From Micromonospora sp. MW-13 (GTDB lineage Bacteria > Actinomycetota > Actinomycetes > Mycobacteriales > Micromonosporaceae), in the NCBI RefSeq assembly GCF_003434305.1, contig NZ_QKKX01000038.1:1-64000 (forward strand): a stretch of DNA of 64,000 nucleotides, written 5' to 3'. The notes beneath the pieces were generated by a model. The model was not told the origin of the DNA. It was given only the letters and a program-made list of their open reading frames with translations, and did no database searches. The position numbers and the translations under genes are program-made. Each line of letters begins with the position of its first letter. Positions within the stretch are counted from its first letter, which is position 1. This document shows positions 17,975 to 26,306 of this stretch, in pieces.

Positions 17975-19696
17975 GTGCAGCAGGTAGTGATCGCCGGCCG
18001 GTACCTCCTGCTCGACCTCGTGGGTCGCGGCGGGATGGGCCGGGTGTGGCGGGCGAGAGACGACGTGCTGCACCGCGACGTCGCGGTCAAGCAGGTCGTC
18101 CCGCCGGCCTGGTTGTCCGACGACGAGCGCGACGAGCTGCGCCTGCGCACCCTGCGGGAGGGCCGGACGGCGGCCCGGCTGAACCACCCCAACGTGGTCC
18201 GGGTCTACGACGTGGTGTCGGTGGGCGACGACCCGTGGTTGATCATGGAGTACGTCCCGTCCCGGTCGTTGCAGAACGTGCTGGACAGTTCCGGGCCGGT
18301 GTCGCCCCGGCAGGCCGCGGTGATCGGGCTGGCGCTGCTGGCCGCGCTGCGCGCCGCGCACCACGCCGGGGTGCTGCACCGCGACGTGAAGCCGGCCAAC
18401 GTGCTGATCGCCCACGACGGGCGGGTCATGCTCACCGACTTCGGGCTGGCCGTGTTCGACGGCGGGGACGGGGCGATGACCCGGCCGGGCCTGGTGCTCG
18501 GCTCGCCGCAGTTCGTCGCCCCGGAGCGGGCCGCCGAGGGGCGCTCCAGCGTGGAGGCGGATCTGTGGTCGCTCGGGGCGACCCTGCACTCGGCCGTCGA
18601 GGGCCGGTCCCCGTACGCCCGCAGCACCGCGATGGCGACGCTGAGCGCCCTGGCCACCCGGCCGCCCGACGCGGCGCCGCACGCCGGCCCGCTGCGCCCG
18701 GTCCTGGCCGGCCTGCTGCGCCGCGAGCCGCGCGACCGCACCGGCCACGACGAGACGCGGCGGCGGCTGGCCTCGGCCGCCACCGGGATCGGGCAGCCGT
18801 GCCCCCTGGCCCTCGCCGCGCCGGCCGCGGTGCTGCCACCGGACCTCCTCGACCCGGACAGCGTCCCCGGACCGTCCGGCCCCGCCGGCCCGGCGTCCGC
18901 CGGCGGGGGCCCCGACACCTTCGCCACCTGGGCCAGCGGCACCCCCGGCGCCGCTGGCCGGGGCACCGCCGGCCCAGGCACCGATGCGGCCGGATCGGGT
19001 GGCCGGCGCTGGCCGTTGGCCGTGGCGGCCGGGGCGTTCGCCGCGCTCGCCGCGGTCTCCACCGCGATCGCGCTCGGGCAACGCGAGCACGAGCGGGGGG
19101 CGCCGCCGGGGATCGGGGCCGGGCGACCGGGAGCCGAGCCCTGGGCGGGGCCGCCGCCCGACGGAGGCGTACCGCCCCCGCCCTTCCCCTGCCTGCGGCC
19201 CTACCCCGCCGGCAAACCCGCCCCCACCGTCTCCCCCGCCCGGGGCGAGCGGCTCCGGCTGCCGGTCGGTTGGCGCTGGTACGCCGACCCGGCCGGGTTC
19301 CGGCTCGCCGTGCCGCCCGGCTGGCGGCACTACCGGCAGGGGGTCGCGGTGTGCTTCCAGGACCCGACGGCCCGGCGGGTGCTGACCGTCGCCCCGGCGG
19401 GCGATCCCGCCGCCGCCGCACTGACCCGACTACGGTCGAACGAGTGGCGCGCGCTGGACGCGGGCGCCCTGCCCGGGTACGCCAGGATCCGGCTGGAGAC
19501 GGTCGCCGGCCGGGGAGCGGAGTGGGAGGCCACCTGGGACGCCCCGTACGGGGCCCGGCTGCGCGCGGTGCAACTGATCCCACGCGAGGCCCGGGCGTGG
19601 TCGCTGGCCTGGAGCGGCCCCGACGCGGACTGGTCGGCCGGCGCGACCGAGCGGAACAGGGTGCGGGTCAGCTTCCGGCCCGGCGACCCGGGCTGA
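17975..19696 (+). CDS. Transmembrane serine/threonine protein kinase
   Basis: 573 residues. The kinase domain spans residues 1-270: glycine loop VGRGGMGRVW at 16-25, catalytic Lys39, HRDVKPAN at 135-142, DFG at 155-157 and the APER motif. A proline/glycine-rich linker follows, then one membrane segment near residues 346-367 (WPLAVAAGAFAALAAVSTAIAL). A roughly 200-residue extracytoplasmic C-terminal domain of unknown fold contains two Cys, at VPPPPFPCL and at VAVCFQD. This is the PknB-like topology of actinobacterial sensor kinases but without PASTA repeats, so the signal sensed is unknown. GTG start after GGAGGAG. Confidence 0.92.
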   Translation: MQQVVIAGRYLLLDLVGRGGMGRVWRARDDVLHRDVAVKQVVPPAWLSDDERDELRLRTLREGRTAARLNHPNVVRVYDVVSVGDDPWLIMEYVPSRSLQNVLDSSGPVSPRQAAVIGLALLAALRAAHHAGVLHRDVKPANVLIAHDGRVMLTDFGLAVFDGGDGAMTRPGLVLGSPQFVAPERAAEGRSSVEADLWSLGATLHSAVEGRSPYARSTAMATLSALATRPPDAAPHAGPLRPVLAGLLRREPRDRTGHDETRRRLASAATGIGQPCPLALAAPAAVLPPDLLDPDSVPGPSGPAGPASAGGGPDTFATWASGTPGAAGRGTAGPGTDAAGSGGRRWPLAVAAGAFAALAAVSTAIALGQREHERGAPPGIGAGRPGAEPWAGPPPDGGVPPPPFPCLRPYPAGKPAPTVSPARGERLRLPVGWRWYADPAGFRLAVPPGWRHYRQGVAVCFQDPTARRVLTVAPAGDPAAAALTRLRSNEWRALDAGALPGYARIRLETVAGRGAEWEATWDAPYGARLRAVQLIPREARAWSLAWSGPDADWSAGATERNRVRVSFRPGDPG

Positions 19697-19912
19697 GCGC
19701 TGGTCCCTTGCCGAGATCCGCCCCCGGTTCGGGTGGGGCGCGCCGGACGGGGAAGTGTCGGATCCCCCCGGTACGGTGCCCAGGGAGGCGACGCGCACCC
19801 GCCGCAGCCCGACACCGTCCCCTGTGGACCGTCCGGGTGATTGCCCTCGGGCGGCGGCTCTGCCAGAGTGGCGTAGTTTGTCGATCAAGATCCCTGGGGA
19901 GGGCGAGGCGTC

Positions 19913-20722
19913 ATGATGGGACCGTCCCACGCACTGTCCGGCGCGGCGGTGTGGCTGACCGGGTCCTGGGCGCTCGACCAGTTCGCCGACTACCACCAGT
20001 CGCCGCTGGCACTGGCGGTCGGCACCGCGGTCTGCGCGGGCGGGGCGCTCTTCCCCGACCTCGACCTGTCCGGCAAGGTGACCCGCAACCAGGGCGGCGC
20101 CACGGTGGCCCGCACGTTCGGGGTGTTCAGCCTCTTCGTCGCCGAGGTGATGGAGAAGATCTCGCTCGGCGTCTACTACGCCACGAAGCTGAGCAAGGAC
20201 CCGCGGCGCAACAACGGCCACCGCACCCTGACCCACACCATCCCGTTCACCGTGCTGGTCGGCTGGGGCACCACCACGTTGTGCGCGGCGTACGGCAAGT
20301 GGGCCGTGGTCGGCATCCTGTTCTTCATGTTCGGGCTGGCCCTGCGCGGGCTGTTCGACCGGTGGGCCGAGCGTGCCGGCTGGGTGATCGTGACGCTGAC
20401 CTCGGCCGCCGCCGCCTGGTACACCTTCGCCAACCTGCCCGGCGACCGGGGATACCCGCTGATCGGGCTGGCCGTCGGGGTGGGCTGCTTCGTGCACATC
20501 CTCGGCGACATGATCACCCGGGCCGGGGTGCCGATCCTCTGGCCGATCCCGATCAAGCGCCGGATGTGGACGATGGTCGGCCTGCCGAACAGCATCGCCC
20601 TGCGCACCGGCAGCAAGGCCGAGGTGATCGTGCTGCGCGCCGCGATGACCGCCGTCGCCGTGCTGGCCGCCGTAGGCCTGGTCGCCCCCTCGGTGCTGCG
20701 GAAGTTCAACATCGAGATCTGA
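19913..20722 (+). CDS. YdjM-type integral membrane protein (metal-dependent hydrolase family)
   Basis: 269 residues with several membrane segments. It matches the YdjM family: N-terminal PSHALSGAAVW, acidic FPDLD near residue 49, HRTLTHTIPF near residue 103 and GCFVHILGDMITRAGVPILWPI near residue 195. The conserved His/Asp residues suggest a metal site in the membrane. In E. coli ydjM is LexA-controlled; no SOS box was recognised here. ATG follows GGGGAGGGCGAGGCGTC. It is monocistronic and ends at a strong bidirectional hairpin. Confidence 0.85.
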   Translation: MMGPSHALSGAAVWLTGSWALDQFADYHQSPLALAVGTAVCAGGALFPDLDLSGKVTRNQGGATVARTFGVFSLFVAEVMEKISLGVYYATKLSKDPRRNNGHRTLTHTIPFTVLVGWGTTTLCAAYGKWAVVGILFFMFGLALRGLFDRWAERAGWVIVTLTSAAAAWYTFANLPGDRGYPLIGLAVGVGCFVHILGDMITRAGVPILWPIPIKRRMWTMVGLPNSIALRTGSKAEVIVLRAAMTAVAVLAAVGLVAPSVLRKFNIEI

Positions 20723-20753
20723 CCGCGCCCGGGCTCGCGTCGACGACCCGCCC

Positions 20754-20800
20754 GCCGAGGGCGGTGCCGCCCGCCGGTTCCCGGCGGCACCGCCCTCGGC
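20754..20800. terminator. Strong bidirectional hairpin terminator
   Basis: Perfect 18-base arms (GCCGAGGGCGGTGCCGCC and its complement) around an 11-base loop, placed exactly between the convergent YdjM and GT2 genes. Confidence 0.8.
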
Positions 20801-20808
20801 CCGGGCGA

Positions 20809-22092
20809 TCAGCCGGCCGTGTCGGACGCGGGCTCGGCGGCCTCCAACAGCGGCCCGCGTACGGATCGGCCGATGCGGTGGGCCTCGGCCAGGATGTGGG
20901 TGCGCCAGCGTCGCCACAGTGGGGTGAGCCGGGAGGTGATCAGGACGACGTCGACGGCGGCGTCGGGCAGGACGGTGCGGATGCCGATGGCGTGGTGGGT
21001 GGGGTGTGCCGGGTCGGTGGGCAGCCGTTGGCGCAGCGTCTCGTCGTAGTCGAACAGGTCGGCGGGCGGGAACCCGGCCGGCAGTTCGCCGCCGCAGCCG
21101 AACACGGCGACCCGGGTGCCCGGCGGCAGGGTGTCGCGCAGGTGGGCCAGCTCCGCCGTCACGTCCAGGCTGCGGGCCCGGTTGACCGCCCGGCGGACGG
21201 CGGGCAGTTCCAGCCTGACGTGCCAGTCGCGGGTGTCCTCAAGCTGGGGCAGGTGCTTGGAGTACCAGGCCCAGAGCAGTTCCAGCACCGGCTCGGGATG
21301 CTTGTGCAGGAACGTGAGCATGTTGCTGCGGTTGTCGCTGAGGTCCGGGTCCGACCGGCGCGGATGCGGCGAGTCCACCGCCCAGCCCTCGCGGCTGACC
21401 TCGAACGACAGGCCGTGCCGGTACAGGCGGAAGCCCAACTCCGTGTCCTCGGCGCCCCAGGAGCGGAAGTCCTCGTCGAAGCCGCCGACGGCCCAGAACT
21501 CCGCCGCCGGGACGGAACAGTTGCAGGTCCAGAACAGCTGCCACGGCAGCGCCGTACGGGCGAGGTAGAAGCGGGCGGTCGCGAAGAGGGAGTGCCGGGA
21601 GTCCTGGAATGCCGGGACGGCGCCGTAGTCGCGCACGACCTCCTCGGGGGTGTGCGTCCGGAGGATCTCCTCCAGTCCTGGTGTCGGGTGCTCGGGACGG
21701 AACCCGTAGGTGTAGCCGACCACCGCCCGGGCCGGGCCGGGCTCGCGGTGCGCGGCCAGGTGCCCGGTGACGAAGTCGGGGCCGGGGAGGATGCCGCTGT
21801 CCACGAAGGCCAGGATCGCGCCACGGGCGAGCCGGGCACCGGCGTTGCGGGCGGCGCCGGCGCGGAAGCCCAGGTCCTCCTGGAAGTGGTACCGCAGGCG
21901 GAGCCGGTCGGTGAAGTCCTCCACCGTCTGGCGGGTGTCGTCGGTCGACCCGTCGTCGGCGACGACGACCTCGAAGACGTCCGTCGATGCATGCTGGTCG
22001 GCCAGTGCCGTCAGCGTGCTGCGCAACAGACGGGAGCGGTTGTAGGTGGGAATAATGACGGAGATCATTGGCGTTGCGGCGCCAGAGGACAT
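20809..22092 (-). CDS. GT2-family glycosyltransferase with extra C-terminal domain
   Basis: 427 residues from the ATG at 22092, or 419 from the ATG at 22068 (MISVIIPTYN). The GT-A fold has DDGSTDDT for nucleotide binding, a GFRAGAARNAGARLARG helix, and FVDSGILPGP where most relatives have a D-x-D metal motif: the second Asp is Gly here. The acceptor region has WGAEDTELGFRLYRHG. After residue 300 an additional Rossmann-like segment (RVAVFGCGGELPAGF, AVDVVLITSRLTPLWRRW) is not part of the usual GT2 core. The 22092 start has GGAG at good spacing. The 22068 start overlaps the stop of a 34-codon ORF by ATGA. Substrates unknown. Confidence 0.82.
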   Translation of the reverse strand: MSSGAATPMISVIIPTYNRSRLLRSTLTALADQHASTDVFEVVVADDGSTDDTRQTVEDFTDRLRLRYHFQEDLGFRAGAARNAGARLARGAILAFVDSGILPGPDFVTGHLAAHREPGPARAVVGYTYGFRPEHPTPGLEEILRTHTPEEVVRDYGAVPAFQDSRHSLFATARFYLARTALPWQLFWTCNCSVPAAEFWAVGGFDEDFRSWGAEDTELGFRLYRHGLSFEVSREGWAVDSPHPRRSDPDLSDNRSNMLTFLHKHPEPVLELLWAWYSKHLPQLEDTRDWHVRLELPAVRRAVNRARSLDVTAELAHLRDTLPPGTRVAVFGCGGELPAGFPPADLFDYDETLRQRLPTDPAHPTHHAIGIRTVLPDAAVDVVLITSRLTPLWRRWRTHILAEAHRIGRSVRGPLLEAAEPASDTAG

Positions 22093-22169
22093 TGTGGCGA
22101 CTCCGTGTGGTCGGGGCGTAACAACGTAGCTGTCGCCGAATGCCGGGGACCATCATCCATGAGGGTCAT
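22065..22169 (-). CDS. Possible 34-residue peptide coupled to the GT2 gene
   Basis: A short frame begins at ATG 22169 after GGGGAGG with ideal spacing, and its TGA overlaps an in-frame GT2 ATG (22068) as ATGA. The peptide starts MTLMDDGPRHSATATLL, is polar and has one Cys at residue 27 (PQCPLAP). It contains a TTA leucine codon, rare in high-GC actinomycetes and a hallmark of bldA-type control. Third-position GC is lower than in neighbouring genes, which argues against an ordinary protein gene. It could be a translational leader, a peptide substrate of the transferase, or chance. Confidence 0.35.
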   Translation of the reverse strand: MTLMDDGPRHSATATLLRPDHTESPQCPLAPQRQ

Positions 22170-22347
22170 TCGTATTCCTCCCCGCGATCCGTCCCGACCG
22201 ACTTCCACCGAGCGGGCGATTACGCATCGTCGGGCGTGATCCGCGCGGGGCGGGCCGATCACGCGGGTCGGGCCGGGCGGCGGGTCGCCGCAGCGCCGCT
22301 CACCGAGGGTGCCGCACCACCGGTGATCGAGGGGGCGGCCGGTCTGC
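22170..22347. other. Divergent intergenic region
   Basis: Probable promoter region of the GT2 transcript (minus strand). No further gene is supported. Confidence 0.4.
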
Positions 22348-22372
22348 CGAAACGCTTCGTCGAAGCGTTTCG
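22348..22372. promoter_or_regulatory. Perfect palindromic LacI-type operator
   Basis: The 12-base arm CGAAACGCTTCG is repeated in perfect inverse around a single T. Each half also contains the GAAnCGnTTC core common to LacI/GalR operators of sugar regulons. It lies 47 bases before the start of a decayed lacI gene, where an autoregulatory operator would be expected. Confidence 0.65.
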
Positions 22373-22418
22373 ACACAGCCCGCGAGGCTCGCCGGCCCAC
22401 CGCTGGAGGAGGTGCGCG

Positions 22419-22475
22419 ATGGCCACCATGCACGACGTCGCCCGCCTCGCGCGGGTCTCCGTCAGCACGGTGTCA
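22419..22475 (+). pseudogene. LacI-family regulator remnant (first 19 codons)
   Basis: After a good GGAGGAGG site the ATG opens MATMHDVARLARVSVSTVS, an unmistakable LacI helix-turn-helix N-terminus. Homology stops at codon 19 and the frame then runs into unrelated Cys-rich sequence. The ligand-binding domain of about 280 residues is absent. The remaining bases to 22576 hold nothing recognisable. Confidence 0.8.
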
Positions 22476-22576
22476 TGCTGCGCCGACTGCACGAGCGCGG
22501 CGCTCCTGACCGTCCCCACGCTGCGCAGCCGTCCGCGCGCTCCACAGCCGTCCCTCCGGGGCGGCGGCCGGCGCGC

Positions 22577-23351
22577 TCAGCGGAGCTGCTCGTCCGCCCA
22601 GCGGGCGAGCAGCTCCAGCACCGGCCGGCGGCCGGAGAACATCTCGATCTCGCCGCGCCGGTCGTAGCTCTGCACCGTGCCGCCCCCGGCCCGGCAGAGC
22701 ATCAGCGGGGCCAGCCAGAAGTACTTCGCCGCCCCGGTGAGCCGGACCGCGCGGACGACCACGTCCGGGCTGACGGCCCCGGCCAGGCCGGCGGCGTACC
22801 GGTCGACGACCGTCGCCGCCACCTCGTCGAGCAGGGCGACGTCGACCAGCCCGTCGAGGAAGGTGTCCAGCACCAGGTTGGCGGCGTCCTCGCCGACCGG
22901 CCCGGGGCCGACGAACGACCAGTCCAGCAGCACCGGGCCGGCGTCGCCGAACACCAGGTTCATCGGCCAGCAGTCGTGGTGGCACAGGGTGCCCGGCAGC
23001 CCGTCGACGGCGGCCAGCAGCGCGTGCCGGTGGCCCCAGAGCCCGCGCAGGGCGGCGCGCAGCGGCGCGGGCCACGCGGCCACGGCGACCGGGTGGTCCC
23101 ACGGCACCGGCTCGACGACCGGCCGGGTCAGGGTGTAGTCGCGCAGCCAGTCCCGGGCCAGCCAGTCGTAACCGGGCGACCGGCCGAGCCAGGCGGCGTG
23201 CCCGGCGCCGAGGCGGTGCGCGGCGTCACCGAGGTCGGCGACCGTGCCGGCGGGTCCGCCAGATGCCGCCGGTCACCGCGTTGAACGGGTTGTGGGTCAG
23301 TTCCTCGGCCGGCTCGTCGGCGGGCACCAGGTCGACGGGGGGACGGGGCAC
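22577..23351 (-). pseudogene. Aminoglycoside phosphotransferase-like (APH) gene with internal deletion
   Basis: From a GTG at 23351 the frame reads [34 protein letters not shown], the usual N-terminus of a phosphotransferase subfamily. It then meets a stop. A second frame resumes with [20 protein letters not shown] and continues intact to 22577 through the Brenner motif [12 protein letters not shown] and [10 protein letters not shown]. The ATP-binding N-lobe between the two pieces is deleted, together with a frame change. The C-terminal 176 codons are open but cannot form a working kinase. Confidence 0.75.
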
Positions 23352-23442
23352 CCGTTCGACCCTACGTCCTGCCGACCCGCCCGTGGCACGGCACCCGTCG
23401 CCTTGATCACCCGGCCGGGGTGGGGGTGGGATGGGGTGGGGG

Positions 23443-24051
23443 TCAGGCGCCGATGCGTTGGGGTGGGACGGTCAGGCCGTACAGGGCCATCAGTTCGGGG
23501 GTGTCGACCCGGCTGCCGTCGGCCACCGAGTCGCAGGAGATGTCCACGATCTGGTCCTTGTGCGCCAGCAGATAGGGCCGGGCGCCGACGTCCGCGCTGG
23601 CCAGGGTGGCGATACCGGCCCAGTGCCGGCGGCCGAAGATCATCGGGTACCCGCGCAGCCCGCTGTAGGTGGCACAGGCCAGCACGTCGGGGTACGGCAG
23701 CGCGGCCACCCGCCGGACCGCTGCCGGCGTGAGCCCCGGCATGTCCACCGGCACCACCACCACCGCCTCGACCGCCTCGTCGGTCAGCGCGGCCAGGCCC
23801 GCCCGGATCGACGAGCCGACCCCGGTCCCCCACGCGCGGTTGACCACCACGGTGGCCCGGCTCAGGTCGGCGGTCTGCCGGACCTGGTCGGCCGCCGCGC
23901 CCAGCACCACCACGAGCTGTTCACAGCCCGCCTCGGTCATCGTGTCGATCATCCGGTCCACCAGGGATTGCTCGCCCTTGTGGAGCAATGCCTCGGGGCC
24001 GCCGAGGCGGCGTCCCCCGCCCGCCGCGATGATCATTCCTGCGATTCGCAC
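23443..24051 (-). CDS. MobA/MocA-like nucleotidyltransferase
   Basis: About 202 residues in the molybdenum-cofactor nucleotidyltransferase fold: IIAAGGGRRLGGPEALL at the N-terminus, RAWGTGVGSSIRAGLAAL near residue 85, VVPVDMPGLTPAAVRRV with the metal Asp, and YPMIFGRRHW. In most relatives the P-loop-like motif ends PKALL with an NTP-binding Lys; here it is PEALL, so nucleotide binding may be altered. GTG at 24051 is chosen because family members start a few residues before the glycine loop. ATG 24036 is possible, and neither has a strong ribosome site. No molybdoenzyme genes are nearby. Confidence 0.72.
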   Translation of the reverse strand: MRIAGMIIAAGGGRRLGGPEALLHKGEQSLVDRMIDTMTEAGCEQLVVVLGAAADQVRQTADLSRATVVVNRAWGTGVGSSIRAGLAALTDEAVEAVVVVPVDMPGLTPAAVRRVAALPYPDVLACATYSGLRGYPMIFGRRHWAGIATLASADVGARPYLLAHKDQIVDISCDSVADGSRVDTPELMALYGLTVPPQRIGA

Positions 24052-24469
24052 ACCGAAAGCAACGAGCGCCCGACAGATCAGTGTCGGGGCGAAACGGATA
24101 TTTGCCCACATTCGCCCCGGGGGTCGGCTCAGCGACGGTATCAGCGACCTACTCGTCGGCCAGCGGCGGTTCGAGGACCGGGCGTCGGCGAGGAGCCGGA
24201 GCTGCTGGCCCAGTCGCAGGAGCAGGCCGGCGCCGCCGGGACGGCCGGCTGGCTGGCGGTCCCCGACCGCGCCGTCGCCCGGGGGCAGGCGCCGCCCGAG
24301 GCCCGACACCCCCGGTGGCCACGGTGGCCCTCCCGCTGCTGCGCGGGCGCGCGCACCCGGGAACCGCCTGACCGGCACAGCCCCACCGCGCCCGCCGGAG
24401 CCGGTCGCCGCTGCGGACGGGGCGGTGCGGCGGACCGGCGGCGGGGCGGGGCTGGCCGCAGGGCGGCGG
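24052..24469. other. Intergenic region with a possible degraded frame
   Basis: 418 bases. On the plus strand one frame gives PELLAQSQEQAGAAGTAGWL and AVPDRAVARGQ, and a second frame about 100 bases later gives PVATVALPLLRGRAHPGTA then stop. This is reminiscent of a small actinobacterial protein broken by a frameshift, but I do not know the family. No confident gene. Confidence 0.3.
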
Positions 24470-26146
24470 TCAGGCGTCGGCGTAACAATCGACGACGGAC
24501 AGGTCCAGCGGGAACCGGACCGGGGTGTCGCCGAACAGCAGCGCGGCGGCCCGCTCACCGCTGGCCCGGACCGCCGCGGCCACCGCGTCGGCCTGCGCCG
24601 CCGGGCAGTGCACGATCACCTCGTCGTGCTGGAAGAAGACCAGCTCGGCGTCGGTGCCGGCGAGCGCCGTCCGCAGGGTGGCCAGCAGGGTCGAGGCCCA
24701 CTCGGCGGCCGTCGCCTGGATGACGAAGTTGCGGGTGAACCGGCCCCGGGAGCGGGCCGCCCGGGCCCTCGGCCCCTGCGGGTCGGCCGCCGCGTCCGGG
24801 TCGCCCCCGCCGTCGGCGCCGTCGGCGAACCCGGCCGTGCCGGGCGGGCACGTCCGGCCCAGCCAGGACCGGACCAGCCCGCCAGCCTCGCCGGTACGGG
24901 CCGCCGCCTCGACGTACGCGAAGGCGGTCGGGTAGTTGCGCCGCAGCACCGCGAGGGCGGGGACGGCCATCCCGCCGGTCTGCCCGTACATCGCGCCGAG
25001 CAGGGCCAGCTTGGCCCGGGCACGGTCGCCACCGAAGGAGTCCCGGGCGAGGGCGGCGTAGAGGTCGCCGGCCCCGCCGGCGGCGGCGAGCCGGGCGTCG
25101 CCGGAGACCGCGGCGAGCACCCTCGGTTCGAGCTGTCCGGCGTCGGCGACGACGAGCCGCCAGCCCGGGTCGGCCAGCACCGCCCGCCGGATCACCTTCG
25201 GGATCTGCAACGCTCCACCGCCCCTGGTGGCCCACCGGCCGGAGACCACCCCGCCGGGGACGTACTCCGGGTGGAACCGGCCGCCGCGCACCCAGGCGTC
25301 CCGCCAGGCCCAGCCGTGCGCCGTCCAGATCCGGTAGAGCTCCTTGTGCTCCAGCACCAGCGGCACCGCGGGGTGGTCGACCCCGCGCAGCACCCAGGCC
25401 CGGGTGTTGGGCAGCTCCACCCCGGCCCGGGCGAACGCCTTGAGCAGCTCGGCCGGGGAGTCGGCGTGCAGCCGGCGCAGCCCGAACGCCTCGGCGATCC
25501 GGGCGGCCAGCTCGGCCAGCCGGCGGGGCGGGCCGCCGACCGGGGACGGCTCGCCGAGCAGCTCGGTGAGGATCTCGTCGTGCACCTCGGCCCGCCAGGG
25601 CAGGCCGGTCGCACCCATCTCGGCCGCGATCAGCGCGCCGGCCGACTCGGCGGCCACCAGTAGGCGGAACCGGCCGGGGTGCTCGGTGGCGGCGATCCGG
25701 GCGAGCTGGTCGGCGTACACCCGGGTCAGGGCCTCGACGCCGGGGCCCGGCGGCCCTGGCAGCGCGTCGAAGAGCGCGCCCTGGCCGTGGCCCGGCGGCT
25801 CGGCCGGGCGGGGCGGCGGGTCGGGCGGCACCGGTGCCCCGCTGAGCCGGGCCCAGGCTGCGGCGAACGAGCGGGGCTCGCCCCAGCGGCCGGCGTGCCC
25901 GAGCAGCAGCGACTCGGTCAGCTCCACGTCGTGGCAGCGGTCGAGCCGGACCCCGGCGCGCAGCAGCGCCGGGTAACCGGCGGCGCCGCAGGCCCAGACC
26001 CAGCGCGGGTGCTCGGCGGCCTCCCGGGCGGCCACCGCGGCGGCGAGGTCGGCCACCGGCTCGGCGGGGGCGGTGGGCCGGCCGGCGGGGTCGAGGGGTT
26101 GCAGGACTCCCCCGCCCCGGTCATCCGACACCACCGCCACCAGCAC
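24470..26146 (-). CDS. Bifunctional 3'-5' exonuclease/DNA polymerase (PolA-like)
   Basis: About 558 residues. The N-terminal 190 residues are a degenerate 3'-5' exonuclease-like domain (VAVVSDDRGGGVLQPL start, DVELTESLLLG). The polymerase A domain follows: SGRWATRGGGALQIPK for template contact, motif A VVADAGQLEPRVLA, motif B RAKLALLGAMYGQTGGMAVPAL, and motif C FFQHDEVIVHCP with its catalytic acidic residue. It is shorter than DNA polymerase I and lacks the 5'-nuclease domain, as usual for this actinobacterial family. GTG at 26146 matches the family's usual start; GTG 26191 is an alternative. It lies downstream of the ngc terminator. Confidence 0.85.
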   Translation of the reverse strand: MLVAVVSDDRGGGVLQPLDPAGRPTAPAEPVADLAAAVAAREAAEHPRWVWACGAAGYPALLRAGVRLDRCHDVELTESLLLGHAGRWGEPRSFAAAWARLSGAPVPPDPPPRPAEPPGHGQGALFDALPGPPGPGVEALTRVYADQLARIAATEHPGRFRLLVAAESAGALIAAEMGATGLPWRAEVHDEILTELLGEPSPVGGPPRRLAELAARIAEAFGLRRLHADSPAELLKAFARAGVELPNTRAWVLRGVDHPAVPLVLEHKELYRIWTAHGWAWRDAWVRGGRFHPEYVPGGVVSGRWATRGGGALQIPKVIRRAVLADPGWRLVVADAGQLEPRVLAAVSGDARLAAAGGAGDLYAALARDSFGGDRARAKLALLGAMYGQTGGMAVPALAVLRRNYPTAFAYVEAAARTGEAGGLVRSWLGRTCPPGTAGFADGADGGGDPDAAADPQGPRARAARSRGRFTRNFVIQATAAEWASTLLATLRTALAGTDAELVFFQHDEVIVHCPAAQADAVAAAVRASGERAAALLFGDTPVRFPLDLSVVDCYADA

Positions 26147-26226
26147 GAACGTGATTCTGCCTCGCCCCTGTGACAGTCCGCGCCCCACCACCCGCCCTCC
26201 GGACGCCGTCGGGCTGGCCGCGCTCT

Positions 26227-26276
26227 TTCCCGGAAAGAGTGGCCATTCCGCGTCGAATGGCCACTCTTTCCGGGAA
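26227..26276. terminator. Perfect 22-bp hairpin after the first ngc operon
   Basis: Arms of 22 bases (left arm begins TTCCCGGAAAGAGTGG) pair without mismatch around a 6-base loop. It follows the stop of the last permease gene by about 30 bases on the minus strand and precedes the polymerase gene. Confidence 0.8.
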
Positions 26277-26306
26277 TTCGCGCCCGCAGTAGGGGTGGGT
26301 GGGGGG

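Noticed and set aside
18046-22239. 1397-codon plus-strand frame overlapping kinase, YdjM and GT2 genes
   Set aside because: Out of frame with the kinase and YdjM genes and antisense to GT2; no domain of its own.
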